In this document: piece by piece, positions 24,190 to 32,974 of the stretch | Position numbering within the stretch: position 1 is the stretch's first letter | How the letters are laid out: every line of letters begins with the position of its first letter | Source: Corallococcus llansteffanensis | GTDB taxonomy: Bacteria; Myxococcota; Myxococcia; Myxococcales; Myxococcaceae | DNA length: 36,972 bases | Reading direction: 5' to 3' | Assembly (NCBI RefSeq): GCF_003612055.1 | Contig: NZ_RAWB01000021.1 | Location: 1-36,972, forward strand | The notes under the pieces: generated by a model | What the model saw: only the letters and a program-made list of their open reading frames with translations | Database searches by the model: none | Told to the model about the DNA's origin: nothing | Translations under genes and position numbers: made by a program

Positions 24190-24252
24190 GTGGATGGCCC
24201 GCTGGCGCGGTGCTTCGCTGGATGTCTTTGCTTGCGCCGGATGTGGAGGCCC
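24190..24252 (+). pseudogene. IS91-like transposase remnant (second copy)
   Basis: About 60 bp with the same tail as the relic at 2.3 kb: in shifting frames it reads PLARCFA and DVFACAGCGG, matching RRTFDFDVFACVRCGG there. Frameshifts lie near 24196 and 24220. The remaining gap to 24572 has no convincing gene; a 46-residue minus-strand frame at about 24347-24487 is too short to assign. Confidence 0.4.
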
Positions 24253-24572
24253 CGGCGGGGGGCCAGCTGAGCAGGCGGGTGTCCAAGGGGCTGCACGGCC
24301 TCTCCTCCAGCTTGGTGCACAGGCTGGATGGCACTCTACGAATCATCAAAGCCGCAGGCTGCGAAGCGGTTCGCACGTGTCTGGGTTGCAGGAGCCGACG
24401 TGAGCGAGCTCGGTGAACTCGGACAGCAGGCGAGGGACTTCGGTGCGACGAACCGCAGCCCGCAGATTCTTTGCATCGTCTTTCACCGCATCGGCTCATT
24501 TCAGTGCCAGGGAGACCTGCTCGGCTCTACGGGCAAGGCAACCCCTCTCTGTGAGTGATTACAGGAGAAGTC

Positions 24573-25871
24573 ATGTCTCGAAGCACAATGAAGCCGGCGC
24601 TTGGCGCCGCGGTGTTCGTGCCCTACCTGCTGCTCACCGCCTGCGGACTGGATGCAGGCCCGGAAAGCTCGCGCCCGCCAATGAATCCCGAGACGGCGCT
24701 GACGGCATCCCGCGCGCCCATCCACAAGGGATACACCTGGAACGCCGCCAGCAAGAAGTGGGAGGTGGTGCATTACGCCAAGGTGGGCGGGCTGGCAGTC
24801 ATCGGGGGTGACATCGTCATCGGCCCCGTGGAGGAGGTGGAGGCGCGCACGCGCGAGGTGGATGCGCGCGGTGGGCCCGAGGCCGGTGGCGTCCAGGCGC
24901 AGGGGGCCGTCATCACCGGCACACAAGACTGGTTTCGGTGGCCCAACGGCGTGGTCCCGTACACGATCTCTTCGGACCTGGCCCAACCCTCAACGCTGGC
25001 CGCCGCCATCAACGCCTGGCAGCAGTCCACGCAGATCCGCTTCGTTCTGCGCACGGCGAGCAACGCCGCACAGTACCCCAACTACGTCACCTTTCGAGCG
25101 ACAGACACCCCCGGCGGGAACTTCAGCTATGTCGGGATGCAGACCTCCCCGCAGTCGGTGCAACTCAGCAGCGGGGCCACCACGGGCATCATGATCCATG
25201 AGATTGGCCATGTGCTGGGAATGTGGCACGAGCATACCCGCACGGATCGCGATGCCTACGTGCGCATCCTGTGGGAGAACGTCGACCCCCGATACACCGC
25301 GGATTTCGACATCAGGTACGGATTCACCCGGGACGTCTTCGCCTACGACTTCAACTCCATCATGCACTACGATTCGACAATCGCGTCGAAGAACGGCCAG
25401 CCCACCGTCGTGAAGCTGGGGGGCGGGACCATCGGAGTGAACTCCGTGCTGAGCGTTGGAGACGTGAATACAATCAGGCGCATCTACTCCATCGATGATT
25501 CGGAGTACTTCGTCCAACAGCTCTACACGGATGTGCTCAACCGCACGCCTGACAATAGCGGCTACAGCTACTATTGGAGCAGCCTGAAGAATTGTTCCGG
25601 GGATCAGACCTGCCTGGACCTGGCCCGTGTCGCCGCGGCGCGCTCGCTCTTCGAATCCGCGGAGCACCGTCAGCAGCACCCGGAGCTGGATCCGAACTCG
25701 CCGAACTACAAAGCCGCCTACATCAACAACTGCTACACGAGCTTCATGCGGCGTCCGCAAAGCCCCGCGGACGGCTCCTACTGGCTGGACTTCCTCAATT
25801 CAACGGGTGACTACAACGCGGTCATCCGCGGCTTCATCACCAGCTCCGAGTATCGCTCGCGCTTCATGTAG
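24573..25871 (+). CDS. Astacin-type (M12A) metalloprotease lipoprotein with DUF4214 tail
   Basis: 432 residues from the ATG at 24573 behind AGGAGA. A lipobox LLTAC (Cys24) suggests a lipid anchor. After a propeptide-like region (25-115) comes the protease domain starting near WPNGVVPYTI. It has the full astacin zinc signature HEIGHVLGMWHEHTRTDRD (ligands His209, His213, His219; catalytic Glu210) and the Met-turn SIMHY (262-266) with the conserved Tyr. The C-terminal 120 residues (EYFVQQLYTDVLNRTPDNSG, ..., FITSSEYRSRF) form a DUF4214 repeat pair, a module often found in secreted RTX or S-layer-type proteins. All catalytic residues are intact, so it is probably an active surface or secreted protease in predation. 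The fusion is unusual. Confidence 0.9.
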   Translation: MSRSTMKPALGAAVFVPYLLLTACGLDAGPESSRPPMNPETALTASRAPIHKGYTWNAASKKWEVVHYAKVGGLAVIGGDIVIGPVEEVEARTREVDARGGPEAGGVQAQGAVITGTQDWFRWPNGVVPYTISSDLAQPSTLAAAINAWQQSTQIRFVLRTASNAAQYPNYVTFRATDTPGGNFSYVGMQTSPQSVQLSSGATTGIMIHEIGHVLGMWHEHTRTDRDAYVRILWENVDPRYTADFDIRYGFTRDVFAYDFNSIMHYDSTIASKNGQPTVVKLGGGTIGVNSVLSVGDVNTIRRIYSIDDSEYFVQQLYTDVLNRTPDNSGYSYYWSSLKNCSGDQTCLDLARVAAARSLFESAEHRQQHPELDPNSPNYKAAYINNCYTSFMRRPQSPADGSYWLDFLNSTGDYNAVIRGFITSSEYRSRFM

Positions 25872-25899
25872 CCCGTCGCGGGGGCCAGTCCGGGGGTTG

Positions 25900-28800
25900 C
25901 TAAGGGATTGGCCCCAGCGCGCGCAGGGGGGCGTCACTGCCCACCGCGATGAAGGGAGCCCAGTAGTGGGGATGGGCCCGGGTCAGGCGCATGGAGCGCA
26001 TGGCTTCTCGCAGGGCCTTGGTGCGGCCCTGTCCCGCGAGCAGGTTGCGGTAGTAGGCCTCCATGAGGACCCCGGTCGTCTCGTCGTTCACCTTCCACAG
26101 GCTCATCACCACCGTCTCGGCGCCTGCCACGACAAAGGCCCGGCGCATGCCGGAGACGCCCTGGCCCAGCTTGCTCTCGCCGCGGCCCGTGTCGCAGGCA
26201 GAGAGGACAACGAGTTGGGTGCCCCACAGGTTGAGCCCGGCCAGCTCGAGCGCCGTGACGAGGGTGGCCTCGGGCTGGGGCCTGGAAGGCTTGCCGGAGT
26301 CAGGCGCCGTGTCGCGTGCGCCCGCGAGGATGAGCCCGGAGCGCAGCAGCGGCGCCGGGGGGCTCAGCGCCTGAGGCTTGTCGCCGAGTGCACCGAAGTG
26401 GCCCACGGCGCGGGAGCCCGCGGGGGTGGGGGCGTCCTCGAGGAAGAAGCCGTGGGTCGCCAGGTGGAGGATGCCTGGGATGGGCAGGTGGAGCAGCCGC
26501 TCCTTGGTGGCCTCAGGGCCGAGGAAGACCTGGGCCTGGGGTAGAAGGCGTTGAATGCTCTCGGCCTCCTGGCGAGTGCCTGGCAGTGGCACCCAGTTGC
26601 TGGCCGACAGGTCCGCGCGCGCGGTGGAGAAGAAGCGTTCGAGGGCGTCGGAGGGACTGGCCCGCGGCGGTGTGTTTCCGGAGGCGGGGAGCGGCGTTCG
26701 AGGTGAGGCATTGAAGTCCGGGTCGGCGAGGACGAAGACGGAGGACGAGGGGACCGTCTCCTGGGGACGAGGCAGCAGTTCCTTGCCAGAGGTGAGGTAG
26801 GTGAAGTCGAAGGAGTCGAGGAGAAAGCGGCGGCCGTCGTGGAGCGCGGCAAAGGGAACCAGTCCCAGCTGTCCGTCGGGAGACAGGAAGAGGCGGCGGG
26901 TGTTGCCCAGCAGGGGCAGCAGGGGTTGGAAGGCGAGCCGGTAGAGTGCTTGGGCAGAGGTCTGGAATTGAGCGTCGCGGCGTGCGAGTGCAGCACGCAT
27001 TCGCGTGGCGGCGAGATCGATGGGAGCCGCGGGTCCCAGGTCCACGGCACGGGTGGACGCATCGGGGAAGAGCACCAGCGCCAGGTAGCGGAGCCGACCC
27101 GGAGTCTTCGCAAGCTGCGTGTTGGGCTTGGGGACGAGGGGGCTGTCCGTGTAGGCAATCAGTTCAACGAGGGCACCGTCCTTGGGCAGAGAGGCGGCGA
27201 CCCGCTGGATGATCTCGGCGGGCGGCGGCAACGCGGTGAGCGCACGCAGGGGCGCGGAGCTTTTGGCCAGGCCCGCTTCAAGGGCGTCGCCTTCGTCGGC
27301 GAGCGTCTTGAGGCGTTGTTGGTAGTCCGCGGGGGCGAGCGCGCCAGGTCCCGCGAGTGAGAGGGTCGCCAATCGGGTGCGCAGGCCGCGCAGTCGCTCG
27401 AAGGTGTCGCGGTCCCTGGCGCCAAGGTTCCGGTAGAGGGTACGGGAGATATTGGCCGTCTCCTCGACGGAGCGGCCCTTGAGAAGAAGCACGGCGCTGA
27501 GCGCCAGGCGTCGCACCCGAGCGTCCTCTGGGTGTGCGCGCAGCAGTGAATAGAGAACCTGCTCGTCCGCGCGCAGATATTGGAGAAAGCTGGAGAGGCG
27601 CGACTCGGAGAAGTCGAGCGCCTCCTGGCGCAGGCGCTGCTCGGAGATGGCGAAGGCGTGGGTGTAGAGCGGCAGGGCGTCGGCGAGGCGATGCTGGGCC
27701 AGGCGGAGCCGGGCGAGGCTGTTGAGCGTGCGGGCGACGTCGGGATGGTTCTTGCCGCCGGCCAGCTCCCAGATGGCAAGCGCGCGTTGGTAGAGCAGTC
27801 CGGCCCGGCCGTACAATCCCTGCACCCAGGAGAGGTCGGCGAGGTTTTCGAGCGAGGATGCGACAAGGGGATGGTTCTTGCCGAGCGCCTCCTCCCAGAG
27901 GGCGAGCGCACGCTGGAAGAGTGGCTCGGCCCGGCCGTACAATCCCTGTTGCGCATAGAGGGTCGCGAGTGAGTTGAGGGTGTGGGCGACGTCGCGGGGG
28001 TTGTTGCCGAGGGCCACCTCCCTGATGGCGAGCGAGCGCTGGTAGAGTGGCTCGGCCCTGCCGTACAACTCCTGATCGGTGTAGAGGTCAGCCAGATTGT
28101 CGAGCGATTGGGCGACGAGGGGATGGCTCTTGCCGAGAGCCGCCTCCCTGATGGCGAGCGAACGCTGGAAGAGTGGTTCGGCCCGGTCGTACAACCCCTG
28201 CTCCCTGTAGAGGAGGGCGAGGTTGTTGAGCGAGTGAGCAAAGTCGGGGTGGTGGGGGCCGAGGTTCGCCTCCTGGATGTCGAGAGCGCGCTGATAGATT
28301 GGCTCGGCCCGGCCATACTGCCCCTGATGGGTGTAGAGGTCGGCGAGGTTGCTGAGCATTCTGCCGACGTCGGGGTGGTGGGTGCCGAGGTTCGCCTCCA
28401 GGATGGTGAGAGCGCGCTGGTAGAGTGGCTCGGCCCGGCCGTACAACCCCTGGTTCACGTAGAGAACAGCGAGGTTGCTGAGCGCTTTGCCGACGTCAGG
28501 GTGGTTGCCGCCATGGGCTGCCTCCTGGATGGCGAGTGAGCGCTGGTAGAGGGGTTCAGCCTGGTCATACAAGCCCTGGGACCTGTAGACGTTGGCGAGG
28601 CTGTTGACGGCACGGGCGACGTCAGGGTGGTTGTCGCCAAGAGCCGCCTCCTGGATGGCAAGCGCGCGTTGAAGCACTGACTCGGCTTGGACCAGGTCCC
28701 CTCGCTGCCGATAGAGATCACCCACCAGGTTCAGACAGCTCGCGACGTCTGGATGCGTGCCTCCGAGCACGTCCTGCCTCAGCGCGAGCGCATGCTCCGC

Positions 28801-28965
28801 CCGTGCAAGGGCCTCGGAATAACTGCCCGCGTTCTTGAACTTCGTCGCCTCGTCAAAGGCTGCTCGCGCCTCCAGCAGCCGCGCATCGGGCTTTTCCTCG
28901 ACGGTCCCCCCTGCTGCCGCACAGCAAAGGACCAGCACCGTCATCCACCCCAGCACGTTCCTCAT
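25900..28965 (-). CDS. Exported TPR-CHAT (caspase-like) protein
   Basis: 1021 residues from the ATG at 28965 with GAGGAGG upstream (the GTG at 28971 abuts it). The N-terminus is an export signal (MRNVLGWMTVLVLCCAAAGG), possibly a lipoprotein with Cys14 or Cys15. About nine 42-residue TPRs of the kinesin-light-chain/TPR_12 type occupy roughly 50-440 ('GLY.RAEPLYQRALAI.E...G..HPDVA..LNNLA.LY'). A helical linker leads to a CHAT domain (about 590-1015) with catalytic His838 in HLATHGFFLED and Cys924 in VVLSACDTG, plus the FVVAGAETVV and LWKV motifs. CHAT proteins are caspase relatives; known TPR-CHAT proteins act in the cytoplasm, for example with type III-E CRISPR or gasdermins. This one appears exported, so its substrate should be in the envelope or outside. 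Last gene of a likely four-gene operon. Confidence 0.88.
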   Translation of the reverse strand: MRNVLGWMTVLVLCCAAAGGTVEEKPDARLLEARAAFDEATKFKNAGSYSEALARAEHALALRQDVLGGTHPDVASCLNLVGDLYRQRGDLVQAESVLQRALAIQEAALGDNHPDVARAVNSLANVYRSQGLYDQAEPLYQRSLAIQEAAHGGNHPDVGKALSNLAVLYVNQGLYGRAEPLYQRALTILEANLGTHHPDVGRMLSNLADLYTHQGQYGRAEPIYQRALDIQEANLGPHHPDFAHSLNNLALLYREQGLYDRAEPLFQRSLAIREAALGKSHPLVAQSLDNLADLYTDQELYGRAEPLYQRSLAIREVALGNNPRDVAHTLNSLATLYAQQGLYGRAEPLFQRALALWEEALGKNHPLVASSLENLADLSWVQGLYGRAGLLYQRALAIWELAGGKNHPDVARTLNSLARLRLAQHRLADALPLYTHAFAISEQRLRQEALDFSESRLSSFLQYLRADEQVLYSLLRAHPEDARVRRLALSAVLLLKGRSVEETANISRTLYRNLGARDRDTFERLRGLRTRLATLSLAGPGALAPADYQQRLKTLADEGDALEAGLAKSSAPLRALTALPPPAEIIQRVAASLPKDGALVELIAYTDSPLVPKPNTQLAKTPGRLRYLALVLFPDASTRAVDLGPAAPIDLAATRMRAALARRDAQFQTSAQALYRLAFQPLLPLLGNTRRLFLSPDGQLGLVPFAALHDGRRFLLDSFDFTYLTSGKELLPRPQETVPSSSVFVLADPDFNASPRTPLPASGNTPPRASPSDALERFFSTARADLSASNWVPLPGTRQEAESIQRLLPQAQVFLGPEATKERLLHLPIPGILHLATHGFFLEDAPTPAGSRAVGHFGALGDKPQALSPPAPLLRSGLILAGARDTAPDSGKPSRPQPEATLVTALELAGLNLWGTQLVVLSACDTGRGESKLGQGVSGMRRAFVVAGAETVVMSLWKVNDETTGVLMEAYYRNLLAGQGRTKALREAMRSMRLTRAHPHYWAPFIAVGSDAPLRALGPIP
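27712..28761 (-). repeat. 126-bp tandem TPR-encoding repeats
   Basis: Eight to nine units of about 126 bp inside the TPR-CHAT gene encode near-identical repeats (recurring RAEPLYQR and HPDVA). DNA similarity between units is high, for example the words around GAGTGGCTCGGCCCGGCCGTACAA at 27916, 28042 and 28424, so unequal recombination could change repeat number. Confidence 0.75.
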
Positions 28966-29001
28966 CGCCACCCTCCTCGAACCCGACGAGCGGCGACCTG
29001 C

Positions 29002-29505
29002 TCAGGGCGTCCTGCTCCGGCGGAAGCCGTGGATCCACGCGCCCGTGGCGACGAGCGAGGGAATCACCACGGAGAGGGTGAGGGCGACGAACACGGTGTC
29101 ATTCGCGGCCTGACCGATGAGGTCCACGCCCGACACCCGCAGCCACGCCTTCACGCAGGTGATGGACCAGTTGGCGTAGTTGGCGACGATGACCGCCCAG
29201 GCCAGCCTCCGCTGACCGACCGCGCCATACCGCAGCATGGGCAGCGTCCAGGCCACGCCCAGCAGGAAGAAGGTGCCCAGCAGCGCATTGAGGTGCGCGG
29301 CGAGCGCCATCTGCGGATCCGCGGGCACCTTGCCCGTCATCGCGGACGAGACATAGCCGCCCGTGAGCAGGCCCAACAACATCAGCCACGCGGCAGCGTG
29401 GGCCATGTGTCGCGCGGCGGGAAGGACTGCCGGCGGCGCCACGGGCGCGGGGGTGCTCTCGGGACGAACACCTTCAGGGGACACTCGGGAGACGGCAGGG
29501 ATCAT
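29002..29505 (-). CDS. Four-helix integral membrane protein, unknown function
   Basis: 167 residues from the ATG at 29505; the open frame is longer but runs into the upstream gene. After a Pro/Ala-rich cytoplasmic N-terminus (1-32) there are four membrane helices: about 35-55 (LMLLGLLTGGYVSSAM), 70-90 (HLNALLGTFFLLGVAW), 103-120, and 135-158. Polar and charged residues inside the helices (His70 in helix 2, Asn-Trp in helix 3, NDT before helix 4) are consistent with a small membrane enzyme. The layout loosely resembles hydroxylaminobenzene-mutase/isomerase-like proteins, but I cannot assign it. It lies 36 bp upstream of the TPR-CHAT gene and 73 bp downstream of the barrel gene, all minus strand. 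Confidence 0.7.
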   Translation of the reverse strand: MIPAVSRVSPEGVRPESTPAPVAPPAVLPAARHMAHAAAWLMLLGLLTGGYVSSAMTGKVPADPQMALAAHLNALLGTFFLLGVAWTLPMLRYGAVGQRRLAWAVIVANYANWSITCVKAWLRVSGVDLIGQAANDTVFVALTLSVVIPSLVATGAWIHGFRRSRTP

Positions 29506-29578
29506 GGTGGGCCGGGTGCCATCCTCGCACCCGGCCGCGCGGAAACGCCAATCACACCCGGGGAGTTGGGCGGCTGCG

Positions 29579-31000
29579 TCAGAGTCGGGCCTGGAGCAGC
29601 AGGTTGAAGCCCACGGTGCTCGGCGGCAGGAGGACGGGTTGGGCCACACCCGTGCCGTCGTCCTCGAAGGTGCTCCGGTTGGGGTCCCGCTCATAGGAGA
29701 CCTCCGCCAGGACCCCGGCCACCGTGCCCAGGTCCCAGCGGGCGGTGGCCTTCACCGTCAGCACCGGCCGGCGCTCCACGCCCGCGGGCAGGATGGAGAG
29801 CTTGTTGGGGCCCCGGAGCACCACGAGCCGCTCGGAGCCGACCAGGGGGCCCTGTTGGTCATACTGGAGGGTTGCCGGCAGGGTGACCCGCGCGAGCAGC
29901 CCGGGCGTCAGCCCCCAGGCCGCGATGTGGTAGTCGCCGCCCAGCGTGCCCGACACCTCCGTGTGAGTCTCCGTGTCGTCCGAGAAGGCCTGGTAGGGCG
30001 GAAGCCCGGGAGCGTCCACCTGGATGAAGGCGGGCGTCCGAAGGTAGGCCAGCGCGTGCAGTCGCCAGAAGCCCTGCTTCAGCCGCGCCTCCAGCGCCGC
30101 CGAGTGCGACAGCTCGTCGCGGGGCTGCGGGGGCGCGACATCGGGGTTCTGGAGCTGCTGCGACACGAGGTTGCCCTCCAGCGACACCGATGCGGCGAAG
30201 TCTCCCGGCCAGGTCTCGGGAAGGAAGAACCGCTCGAAGAAGGTCGGGTCGCCGGAATAGAGCGACAGGTCCACGCTGCTCCCGATGGGCGCGCCCCGAT
30301 GCCACGAAGCCTGCGCGGAGGCCCCCTTCACCTTGATCTTCAACTCAGTGCCCTGGACCGCGGCTCCAGGCGCCTGGCCCCGGTTCAGCCAGGTGCCCTT
30401 CAACGCCAGACGCACCTCGGGCGTCACGTCCAGGGCGCCCCCCAAGAGCAGGGCGTAGTGGCGGGCGTCTTCCAACGCCAGCTCGTTGAGGACGGCCGCG
30501 GACTTGATGGCCACGAAGGCGTCCCACCGACGCCGCGACAGGCTCAGCTCCAGCGCGGACTCGGTCGACGAACGACGGGGGAACGCCTCCCGCTCCCAGG
30601 TCACGGGGTAGGAGAAGCCCATGTAGAGCCGGGTGGTGCTCAGCGGAAAGACACTGAGCGCCCATCCCTCGCGAGCGTCCCATCCGGAGGGGTGGTAGCG
30701 CAGGCGGAAGGCACTGCTGTTGTCCACGATGCCCACGCCATGGCCAATGCCTCCCGTCGTCAGGAAGAGCGAAAGCGCCGCCTCGGCACTCAGGCCCGAG
30801 GCCAGCTCGGGTGAGCGAGCCTCCAACGCCGCTTGGAAGGTCGTGAGGGAGGGCTCGGTGTCGGCGCTGGAGTCGGCGCCAAGGAAGGACAACCGTGCCT
30901 GGATCCGGGGCTCCGCCTGGACGGGAGCTTCTGCCTGGAGCGGTTCGGGAGTCTGGCCCAGTGAGAGCAGCAACGGGAGCGTCAACAAGGGATGCGTCAT
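29579..31000 (-). CDS. Putative outer-membrane beta-barrel protein
   Basis: 473 residues from the ATG at 31000; an alternative ATG at 31036 would extend the leader. A signal peptide (MTHPLLTLPLLLSLGQTPEP) and a Gln/Ala/Glu-rich linker lead to a region of alternating polar and hydrophobic residues with many aromatic girdle positions (TTRLYMGFSYPVTWERE, WDAFVAIKSAAVL, ARWDLGTVAGVLAEVSYERD). The C-terminus GFNLLLQARL ends the last predicted strand. This suggests a barrel of about 16 strands, but no family was recognised. It starts 43 bp after the kinase stop, second in the four-gene minus-strand array. The role may be porin-like or a surface receptor. Confidence 0.65.
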   Translation of the reverse strand: MTHPLLTLPLLLSLGQTPEPLQAEAPVQAEPRIQARLSFLGADSSADTEPSLTTFQAALEARSPELASGLSAEAALSLFLTTGGIGHGVGIVDNSSAFRLRYHPSGWDAREGWALSVFPLSTTRLYMGFSYPVTWEREAFPRRSSTESALELSLSRRRWDAFVAIKSAAVLNELALEDARHYALLLGGALDVTPEVRLALKGTWLNRGQAPGAAVQGTELKIKVKGASAQASWHRGAPIGSSVDLSLYSGDPTFFERFFLPETWPGDFAASVSLEGNLVSQQLQNPDVAPPQPRDELSHSAALEARLKQGFWRLHALAYLRTPAFIQVDAPGLPPYQAFSDDTETHTEVSGTLGGDYHIAAWGLTPGLLARVTLPATLQYDQQGPLVGSERLVVLRGPNKLSILPAGVERRPVLTVKATARWDLGTVAGVLAEVSYERDPNRSTFEDDGTGVAQPVLLPPSTVGFNLLLQARL

Positions 31001-31043
31001 GAGTGCCGCCGCCTCTACCACCTGCGGCAGTCCCATCCCATGT

Positions 31044-32807
31044 CTAGCGGTGACGTTTGAGGGGCCGGGTGGTCTGGGACTCGATGGGCGGTGCGAGGAC
31101 CTCGGTCGTCGCGGGCGCCTCGACAGGTTCTGGCCGCGGCGCACCCTTGAGGAGCGACTCGACCTCGGCGGGGGAAGGGTCGCTCAGCTCCACCAGTGCC
31201 CGTTCGCGCGCCCAACGCTCCGCGTAGTGTCTCCGCAGCCATCCGGCGAGGTCGACCGCCGGCAACACCTGCCGCGCCGGTTCGAGCGCGAGGTGAAAGG
31301 CTTTGGCGTCCGGGAAGCGCTGCTCCGGCCGTGGATGGAGCGCGACCTCGAGGACGCTCCGGAGCACGCGCGAGGCGGCGGGGGACTCGGGGCGCTCAAT
31401 CCCTGGCAACTGGCTGGACGTGGGGGCCACGTGGGGCAGCGTGCGCGAGAGCAGCTCGTACAGGATGCAGCCGAGCGCGAAGAGGTCTCCGGACGGGGTC
31501 GCCTCCGCGCCCTCGACGCGCTCGGGTGGCATGTACGCCAGCTTCCCGATGATGCCCCCCACCTGCGTGAGCCTTCCCACGGCGGGCACCGAGGCCGTCC
31601 CGGACGGCTCCTCCGGAAGCGCTCCCGCGCCCTGGGCAATCCCGAAGTCGACCACCTTCACCACGCCGTCGAAGGAGACGACGAGGTTGTCCGTGCTGAT
31701 GTCCCGGTGCGTGACGCCCCGCTCGTGGGCGTAGGCGAGCCCGCGCAGCGCCTGCTGGCAGAGCTCGACAATCACCTCCAGCGGCAGCGGGCCCTCCTTC
31801 CGGGAGCGCTTGACGAGCTCGTGCACGTTCACGCCGCTCAGGTACTCCATGACGATGAACCAGGCGCCGTCGACCTGCCCCAGGTCGTGCACGGAGACGA
31901 TGTTGGGATGGTGCAGGCGCGCGGCGGTGCGCGCCTCGCCAATGAAGCGGTGGACCCGTACCTCCGGCTCCTCGCTGTCCCCGTCCAGCATCCGCTTGAG
32001 GACGACCAGCCGGTGGAAGCCCGCGCGGCCGGTCCGCACCGCGAGCCACACCTCGCCCATGCCCCCGCGCCCCAACCGCACGAGCCGGCGGTAGCGGTGG
32101 ATGCCCGTGCCCAGGTCCGCGCCCCGCAGCGAGCGCGCGGTGAGGATCGCGAGCGCGGTGGAGGACAGCAGCAGGAACGGCAGCCCCACGAGCGCGAACC
32201 CGTGCAGCCCCTCGCTCCAGCCGACGTCGATGGCGAGCTCGCGGCCCAGGAGCGCGAGCGCGCAAAGGGAGGCGACGAGCACCGCCACCGCCATCGCGCC
32301 CCGGCGCTTCAACAGCCGCGTCGCCTCCACCGCCCACATCCCGCCCACGCCCACCGCGAGGAGCCAGAACAGCGGCAGCCCCAACCCCGCCGTCGCGATG
32401 GAGAGTTGCTCCGACGTGAGCCCCGTCGCCGCGGGCGTGACGAGCCACACGCCGGCGTCCAGCACCCGCACCGCGCCGAGCGCGACGGCCACCCCGAGCA
32501 TCACCCGCCGCCAGCGCGTGAGCGGGAGGTCCAAGAGCGACCACACGACCCGCAGCAGCGTGTAGGGGAGGGGAATGGACGTGAGGACGCCCAGCAGCAG
32601 CCACGGGCGCCGGTCGCCGATCATCGCACTGGCTTCGCTGCTGCCCATGCCCACCGAGAAGCTGATGGCCGCGAACCCCAGGAAGCTCGACGCCAGCCAC
32701 AGCTGGACCCGCTGGGTCCTCACCGCGGCCCAGGTCGCGAAGTGCACCAGCGCGAGCACGACGAAGGCTCCCGTCAGTGCGAGGTGCAGCATCGTGTAGG
32801 AGGTCAC
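31044..32807 (-). CDS. Seven-helix membrane Ser/Thr protein kinase
   Basis: 587 residues. Seven membrane helices fill 1-225, unlike most bacterial Hanks kinases, which have one. The kinase domain (about 238-500) has glycine loop LGRGGMGEV (245-253), Lys271 (VVLKRM), Glu291, catalytic HRDISTDN (Asp369, Asn374), DFG (387-389) and MPPERV in place of APE. The HRDLKPEN Lys is Ser/Thr here, a substitution frequent in myxobacterial kinases. The ATP and metal residues are all present, so it should be active. It starts with GTG at 32807 (AGGG upstream); ATG 32792 is the alternative. The 7TM part may sense a lipophilic or membrane signal. It leads the array of barrel, four-helix and TPR-CHAT genes. Confidence 0.9.
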   Translation of the reverse strand: MTSYTMLHLALTGAFVVLALVHFATWAAVRTQRVQLWLASSFLGFAAISFSVGMGSSEASAMIGDRRPWLLLGVLTSIPLPYTLLRVVWSLLDLPLTRWRRVMLGVAVALGAVRVLDAGVWLVTPAATGLTSEQLSIATAGLGLPLFWLLAVGVGGMWAVEATRLLKRRGAMAVAVLVASLCALALLGRELAIDVGWSEGLHGFALVGLPFLLLSSTALAILTARSLRGADLGTGIHRYRRLVRLGRGGMGEVWLAVRTGRAGFHRLVVLKRMLDGDSEEPEVRVHRFIGEARTAARLHHPNIVSVHDLGQVDGAWFIVMEYLSGVNVHELVKRSRKEGPLPLEVIVELCQQALRGLAYAHERGVTHRDISTDNLVVSFDGVVKVVDFGIAQGAGALPEEPSGTASVPAVGRLTQVGGIIGKLAYMPPERVEGAEATPSGDLFALGCILYELLSRTLPHVAPTSSQLPGIERPESPAASRVLRSVLEVALHPRPEQRFPDAKAFHLALEPARQVLPAVDLAGWLRRHYAERWARERALVELSDPSPAEVESLLKGAPRPEPVEAPATTEVLAPPIESQTTRPLKRHR

Positions 32808-32974
32808 GGAGACGAACCCTAGTCAGCCTGGAAGTCCCGGGTGAAGGGCCCCGCCGTGGAAGCGTCGAATCCGCTCCGAGCGGGCCTTGCCTTGCAGGCC
32901 TGTCGCCGGCTCCTCACCTTGAGGAAGCGCCCGCGGCGCAACGCCCCGGAGCCATCCGACGGAAAGGGAACCCC

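Noticed and set aside
24347..24487. 46-residue minus-strand frame between the TetR and astacin genes.
   Set aside because: Plausible composition, but short, with a GTG start, no ribosome-binding site and no recognised family.
30720..32822. Long plus-strand frame opposite the Ser/Thr kinase.
   Set aside because: His/Arg/Gln-rich shadow of a well-supported kinase gene.
32900..32935. TTGC-containing stretch upstream of the DUF1579 gene as a sigma-54 promoter.
   Set aside because: The -24 box lacks the TGGCAC pattern, so only the -12 half fits.
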